Below, piece by piece: positions 60,073-64,000 of a DNA stretch of 64,000 nucleotides. Each line of letters begins with the position of its first letter. Within the stretch, counting starts at the first letter, position 1. This DNA comes from Microbacterium sp. EYE_78. Lineage in GTDB: Bacteria > Actinomycetota > Actinomycetes > Actinomycetales > Microbacteriaceae. Made by a program: the position numbers and the translations under genes. Below the pieces are notes generated by a model. It saw only the letters and a program-made list of their open reading frames with translations, had not been told where the DNA came from and did no database searches. The DNA is taken from NCBI RefSeq assembly GCF_023149035.1, contig NZ_JAHXMY010000001.1:186001-250000 (forward strand), written 5' to 3'.

Positions 60073-60995
60073 CACTTCAGTCCGTTCTGCTTGCGGGTGA
60101 GGAAGAGGAAGCCGAACGAGCCGATGAACACGAGCACGCCGAGCGAGAAGGCGATCGTCGACGCGTAGTTGAACTGGCTGTAGCTGAAGGCCAGCGCGTA
60201 GGCGTACATGTTCGGCGTGTAGTCGGCCGGCAGCGCGCCGGACGCGATCGAGCGAAGGACGGTCGGCTCGGTGAAGAACTGCAGCGTGCCGATGAGGGCG
60301 AAGGTGATGACCATCACCATCGACGACGAGATCATGGGCACCTTGATGCGCGTGGCGATCTGGAAGCCGTTCGCCCCGTCGATGCGGGCTGCCTCGTACA
60401 CGGCCGGGTCGATCGCCCGGAGGGCCGCGTAGACGACGATCATGTAGTACCCGGCCCACTGCCACGTCACGACGTTGACCAGGCTGAAGAAGATCGAGTC
60501 GCTCGCGAGGAAGCTCGGGGCATCCAGTCCGAAGAGGCCGAAGACCGTGGTGGCCGGGCCGAAGCGGGGGCTGTAGAGGAAGCTCCACATCAGCGCGCCG
60601 ATGACCACCGGGATCGCGTAGGGCGCGAAGATCAGCAACCGCGACAGCTTCGACAGCCACGTCGCGAGGGAGTCCAGGACCAGCGCCGCGACGATCGCGA
60701 CGATGAGCTGGGCGGGGATCATCACGACGGCGAACAGCACGACGCGGCCGAGGCCGCCGAGGAACAGCGGGTCGGTGAATGCCTTCACGTAATTGTCGGC
60801 CCCGACGAACTTCGTGCCCGTCGCCAGCGTCGAGCTGAACAGGCTCATCCCGAACGCGTAGATGAGGGGGAAGACGAGGAACGCCGCGAAGACGATGAGG
60901 AAGGGGGCGATGAAGAGCCAGCCGACCTGCTGCCGGCGTTGGATGCCGCTGCGGCGGCGCGGCGGCGCGGGCCGCTCGAGTACCTGAGTGGTCAT
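60072..60995 (-). CDS. Carbohydrate ABC transporter permease (MalF type)
   Basis: 307 residues, six helices. VGWLFIAPFLIVFAAFLVFP in helix 1 and the EAA loop AVYEAARIDGANGFQIATRI; YTPNMYAYALAFSYSQFNYA parallels the same region of the MalF-type protein at 12017. ATG 60995 has GGAAGCG upstream; the longer frame is a shadow. Forms the channel with the MalG-type permease. Confidence 0.9.
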   Translation of the reverse strand: MTTQVLERPAPPRRRSGIQRRQQVGWLFIAPFLIVFAAFLVFPLIYAFGMSLFSSTLATGTKFVGADNYVKAFTDPLFLGGLGRVVLFAVVMIPAQLIVAIVAALVLDSLATWLSKLSRLLIFAPYAIPVVIGALMWSFLYSPRFGPATTVFGLFGLDAPSFLASDSIFFSLVNVVTWQWAGYYMIVVYAALRAIDPAVYEAARIDGANGFQIATRIKVPMISSSMVMVITFALIGTLQFFTEPTVLRSIASGALPADYTPNMYAYALAFSYSQFNYASTIAFSLGVLVFIGSFGFLFLTRKQNGLK

Positions 60996-61015
60996 GGTGT
61001 CGCTTCCGGGGAGGG

Positions 61016-61042
61016 GCGGGGGCCGGGTGCACCGGCCCCCGC
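61016..61042 (-). terminator. Intercistronic stem-loop after a binding-protein gene
   Basis: Perfect 11-bp stem GCGGGGGCCGG / CCGGCCCCCGC with loop GTGCA, between the binding-protein stop (61049) and the MalF-type start (60995). Equivalent to the hairpin at 9647-9687; probably sets a higher level of binding-protein mRNA. Confidence 0.7.
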
Positions 61043-61048
61043 CGCGCG

Positions 61049-62386
61049 TCAGTCGGTGAGCTCGAAGCCCTGCTCGGTCGCGTACGACTCGAGCGTCGAC
61101 TGCAGGTCGTCGAGGGCGGCCGCGGCATCCTTCTCCTTGTCGACGACGACCGCGGTCACCTCCTGCTGCAGCTGGTCGTACGCGTAGTTCTGGAACGGGC
61201 TGAATGTGAAGCCCGAGTATCCGGATGCCGCCGGCAGGAACACGTCCTTGTTGATCTGCTGCCCACCGAAGAACGGGTACTCGAGGTCGCGGAAGTAGTC
61301 CGACTCGAGGACCGGCTTCCACAGCGGGAACAGGGCGGCCTGCTCGATGCCGATCTTCCACGCCTCATCGGTCCCGAAGATCTCCTTCGCCACGATCGCG
61401 GCGGCCTCCTTGTCGTCGGCCTGCGACGTCACCGCGAACGTCGACCCGCCCCAGTTGATCTGCACGGGATTGTCGACGTCCCACTGCGGGACGGGAGCGG
61501 CACGCCAATCGGCGCCCTCGTCGGAGCCCTCGAGGCCCTGCAGGTAGCCGGGGCCCCACGCCGCCGCGACGTAGATCGCGTACGAGCCGTCGACGAGCTT
61601 GGTGTTGTAGTCGGCCGTGAAGGCCTCGTCGACGGCGACGAGCCCCTTGTCGGCGAGGTCCTGCCAGAACGCGAGGACGTCCTTCGACCCCTGGTCGGCG
61701 ACGTCGATGCCGATCTCCTGCGGGGACGCGCTGTCGTAAGTGAACGGGACTGAGCCCGCCTGCGCGAAGAGCGCCTGCGTGAACGCGCGACCGTTGGGCG
61801 GGAAGTTCGCGAGGACGCCCGGCGCACCCTCGTCCTTGAGCTTCTGCGCGGCGGCGGCGAATTCATCCCACGTCGTGGGCGCCTCGATGCCGTACTGGTC
61901 GAGGATGTCCTGCCGGTACAGCATCCCCATCGGGCCGCCGTCGACGGGGATGGCGTAGACGGCGTCGCCGCTGGAGACGTCCTTCCAGGCCCCCTCGGTG
62001 TAGTCGCCCTGCACGTCGGCCGCACCGTACTCGGACAGGTCGACGAGGGAGTCGCGGATCGCGAAGCTCGAGAGCACCTCGGCCTCGAGCATGATGACGT
62101 CGGGGGCGCCGCTGCCGGACTCGATGGCGGTCGAGAACTTCGTGTACTCGTCGTTGCCCTGACCCGCGTTCGTCCAGCAGATCTGGACGTCGTCGTGGTT
62201 CTCGTTGAAGAGGTCGACCACATCCTCGAACGCCGGGTACCAGGCCCACACCGACACCTGGGTGGCGTCGGGGTTGACGATCTCGTTCGTGCACGATTCT
62301 TCGGCGGCACCGGCACCGGCGCAGCCGGTGAGTGCGGCAGCGGTGACGACGGCGACGCCTGCGCCGGCGATGACCTTGGACTTCAT
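61049..62386 (-). CDS. Extracellular sugar-binding lipoprotein (SBP family 1)
   Basis: 445 residues, first gene of the arabinoside operon. Signal peptide with lipobox Cys22 (AALTGC). Mature motifs: VSVWAWYPAFEDVVDLFNEN, AIESGSGAPDVIMLEAEVLS and YAIPVDGGPMGMLYRQD, parallel to the protein at 9693. GGAAGC lies before the ATG. Together with GH51 downstream and the LacI regulator, arabino-oligosaccharides are the likely ligand. Two operators lie 90-125 bases upstream. Confidence 0.9.
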   Translation of the reverse strand: MKSKVIAGAGVAVVTAAALTGCAGAGAAEESCTNEIVNPDATQVSVWAWYPAFEDVVDLFNENHDDVQICWTNAGQGNDEYTKFSTAIESGSGAPDVIMLEAEVLSSFAIRDSLVDLSEYGAADVQGDYTEGAWKDVSSGDAVYAIPVDGGPMGMLYRQDILDQYGIEAPTTWDEFAAAAQKLKDEGAPGVLANFPPNGRAFTQALFAQAGSVPFTYDSASPQEIGIDVADQGSKDVLAFWQDLADKGLVAVDEAFTADYNTKLVDGSYAIYVAAAWGPGYLQGLEGSDEGADWRAAPVPQWDVDNPVQINWGGSTFAVTSQADDKEAAAIVAKEIFGTDEAWKIGIEQAALFPLWKPVLESDYFRDLEYPFFGGQQINKDVFLPAASGYSGFTFSPFQNYAYDQLQQEVTAVVVDKEKDAAAALDDLQSTLESYATEQGFELTD

Positions 62387-62474
62387 GGGCTGTGAGCTTC
62401 CTCTCGCGGTGTGGACACCGGTGTCGAACGGAGACGGATGCGGGTGCGTCGTTGCACGGGGCGCGATGTGGCAC

Positions 62475-62511
62475 TCGCTTTACAACGTTAGAAGTAAACG
62501 TTGTAAAGCGA
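62475..62511. promoter_or_regulatory. Paired LacI-type operators of the arabinoside operon
   Basis: A 15-bp inverted repeat (TCGCTTTACAACGTT at 62475-62489; its complement at 62497-62511) with a 7-base spacer. Each arm itself holds an AACGTT-centred half-palindrome similar to TACAACGTTGTA, so two repressor dimers could bind side by side. Confidence 0.8.
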
Positions 62512-62545
62512 TGATGACCGCTCGTCCGAGACGTGTCAAGGGGCG

Positions 62546-63559
62546 TTACGCCAGGGGCGCCGACTCGCGGACGGCGAGCCGGAAATCGGCCAGCAGCAGC
62601 GCGGGCTCGTGCGGCTCCCCCGGTGCGGCGACCCGCGCGAGCAGCGTCTCGACGGCGGTGCGGGCGATCCACTCCTGGCCCGGATCGACGGTCGTGAGCG
62701 ACGGGATCGAGTACTGCGCCTCATCCAGGTCGTCGAAGCCGACCACCGCGACGTCCTCGGGAACCCGGCGCCCGCTCTCCTGCAGGACGCGCATCGCCCC
62801 GAGGGCGAGGGTGTCGTTGAGCCCGAGGACCGCGTCGAAGTCGACACCCCGATCCAGCACGTCGTGCATCGTCCGCGCGCCGTTCGCGCGGTGCCACATC
62901 GTCGTCGAGCCGACGAGCGCCGGATCGAAGGGGATGCCCGCCGCCTCCAGCGCCTCGCGGTAGCCGCGCAGGCGCAGCCCCGCCGAGCCGATGACCTCGC
63001 CGTCGTGGGCGCCGATCACCGCGACCCGTCGCCGGCCCGCCGCGATGAGGTGCTCGGTGGCGGATCGCGCCGCCTCGACGTTGCGCATCGTGACGTGGTC
63101 GACCGGCCCGTCGAAGACCCGCTCGCCCAGGAGCACCATCGGGTAGGGCACGCGGAGGCGCTCGGCATCCTCCTGCCCCATGCCGAGCGGGCTGAAGATC
63201 AAGCCGTCGGTGAGACCGCGACGGGGGCTTCGCAGCAGGTCCAGCTCGCGGTCCCGGTCGCCGCCCGTCTGCTCCACGAGGACGACGACGCCGCGACGCT
63301 CGGCCTCGGCGATGACCAGTCCCGCGAGTTCGGCGAAGTAGCTGAGCGCAAGATCGGGCACGGCGAGCGCGATCGCCCCGGCGCGCCCGCTGCGGAGGTT
63401 CCGCGCAGTGAGGTTCGGGGTGTAGCCGAGGTCGGCGATGGCGCGCTCGACCTTCTCGCGCGTCGCGGGTCGGACGTGGGGGTGGTCGTTGATGACGTTC
63501 GAGACCGTCTTGATCGAGACGCCGGCGACCCGTGCGACGTCGTGCAGTGTCGGCGACAT
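62546..63559 (-). CDS. LacI family transcriptional regulator of arabinoside genes
   Basis: 337-residue repressor. The helix-turn-helix is SPTLHDVARVAGVSIKTVSN, with VINDHPHVRPATREKV; hinge TARNLRSGR; ligand domain GAIALAVPDLALSYFAELAG and VAVVGFDDLDEAQYSIPSLT. ATG 63559 has GGAGGGG 4 bases upstream; the open frame extends 11 codons further without support. It follows a site at 63578-63591 and shares the AACGTT core with the operators at 62475-62511, so it probably represses both itself and the importer/GH51 operon. Confidence 0.9.
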   Translation of the reverse strand: MSPTLHDVARVAGVSIKTVSNVINDHPHVRPATREKVERAIADLGYTPNLTARNLRSGRAGAIALAVPDLALSYFAELAGLVIAEAERRGVVVLVEQTGGDRDRELDLLRSPRRGLTDGLIFSPLGMGQEDAERLRVPYPMVLLGERVFDGPVDHVTMRNVEAARSATEHLIAAGRRRVAVIGAHDGEVIGSAGLRLRGYREALEAAGIPFDPALVGSTTMWHRANGARTMHDVLDRGVDFDAVLGLNDTLALGAMRVLQESGRRVPEDVAVVGFDDLDEAQYSIPSLTTVDPGQEWIARTAVETLLARVAAPGEPHEPALLLADFRLAVRESAPLA

Positions 63560-63577
63560 GACCCCTCCCCGCGTCAC

Positions 63578-63591
63578 TGTACAACGTTGCA
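63578..63591. promoter_or_regulatory. LacI-type operator, autoregulatory
   Basis: TGTACAACGTTGCA with an 8-bp perfect core CAACGTTG, 19 bases upstream of the LacI start. Same core as the sites at 62475-62511. Confidence 0.75.
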
Positions 63592-63632
63592 AGCCCCCGA
63601 CGGTGACGCATCCGCCTCAGTAGGCTGGCGCG

Positions 63633-64000
63633 ATGAGCGCAACGGCGAGGAACGCAGCACACGGGGCGAAGAACAGCCGGGCGGTGCAGACCCTCGCTCG
63701 AGCCGGCTTCGCCGCCAGCGGCCTGGTCCACATCCTCATCGGCGTCATCGCCGTCTCGCTCGCCATGGGCGGGGGCGGCGGCGAGAGCGCCGACCAGTCG
63801 GGTGCGCTCGCGCAGCTCGCTGCGGCGCCGGGCGGCGTCTTCCTGCTCTGGGCCGCGACCGCAGGGCTCGCCGCCCTCGGGCTCTGGCACCTCCTCAGCG
63901 CGTTCCTCGACCGATCGAGCGGGTCGGGCAAGGATCGCGCGAAGCACGTCGTGAAGAACGGCGCGAAGGGCGTCGTGTACCTGGCCATCGCCGCGACCGC
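63633..64000 (+). CDS. DUF1206 family membrane protein (3' end beyond window)
   Basis: The first 122 codons are present. AVQTLARAGFAASGLVHILI, GVIAVSLAMGGG, FLLWAATAGLAALGLWHLLS and KHVVKNGAKGVVYLAIAA show the repeated two-helix unit of DUF1206, which usually has three such units in about 270 residues. TAGGCT ends 6 bases before the ATG. Function unknown. Confidence 0.83.
   Translation, partial: MSATARNAAHGAKNSRAVQTLARAGFAASGLVHILIGVIAVSLAMGGGGGESADQSGALAQLAAAPGGVFLLWAATAGLAALGLWHLLSAFLDRSSGSGKDRAKHVVKNGAKGVVYLAIAAT

Overview
The window is high-GC DNA with dense, short-spaced genes, GTG starts, many ATGA overlaps and a strong preference for GGATGCC/GCATCC words. Together with a DUF222/HNH endonuclease gene, menaquinone genes and many sugar importers, it suggests an actinobacterium of the Microbacteriaceae, most likely Microbacterium or a close relative. 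This is inferred from style and gene content, not from a database match. A recurring promoter layout, TANNNT followed by 6-7 bases and then ATG or GTG, marks at least 19 gene starts and implies many leaderless mRNAs.

Layout. 1-1780: an MFS exporter (cut by the left edge) and a divergent TetR regulator around a 20-bp palindrome. 1956-7852: a rhamnose ABC importer (rhaT, rhaP, rhaQ, rhaS) with its LacI regulator and operator. 7856-14109: a second sugar system with a GH35 beta-galactosidase, a lipoprotein binding protein, two permeases and a LacI regulator with two operators. 14116-18169: an MFS/TetR pair and a TetR/SDR pair. 18175-19641: a GH43 glycosidase. 19778-20014: tRNA-Met and tRNA-Thr with promoter and terminator. 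20043-28542: housekeeping and hypothetical genes (M23 peptidase, inositol-phosphatase-like protein, FAD oxidoreductase, tRNA-Tyr, FBP zinc protein, LysM protein, YajQ, BLUF photoreceptor). 28604-32490: a two-gene Gfo/Idh and xylose-isomerase-like operon, divergent from a TetR/Bcr-type exporter operon across a 28-bp palindrome.

32492-51098 is dominated by quinone and redox functions: fprA, a polyprenyl diphosphate synthase, menG and menF, then about 7.4 kb of unrelated genes, then menD, menA, menE and menB. The intervening block holds two RNA-related small genes, a membrane protein and a DUF222/HNH gene that both appear frameshifted, an MFS transporter, a methyltransferase, a hydrolase and PPK2. 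menC and menH are not in the window. 51213-54517 encodes a lipoprotein and a 922-residue protein that fuses all four parts of an ECF transporter (T, A, A and S). 54560-57475 holds small zinc-binding, nuclease-like and lipoprotein genes.

57578-63559 is a third sugar system: a GH51 arabinofuranosidase, two permeases, a binding protein and a LacI regulator, with three related operators. A DUF1206 membrane protein runs off the right edge. Neither MalFGE-type importer carries an ATPase gene, so both probably borrow a shared ATPase encoded elsewhere. Each of the three sugar-binding-protein genes is followed by a strong stem-loop.
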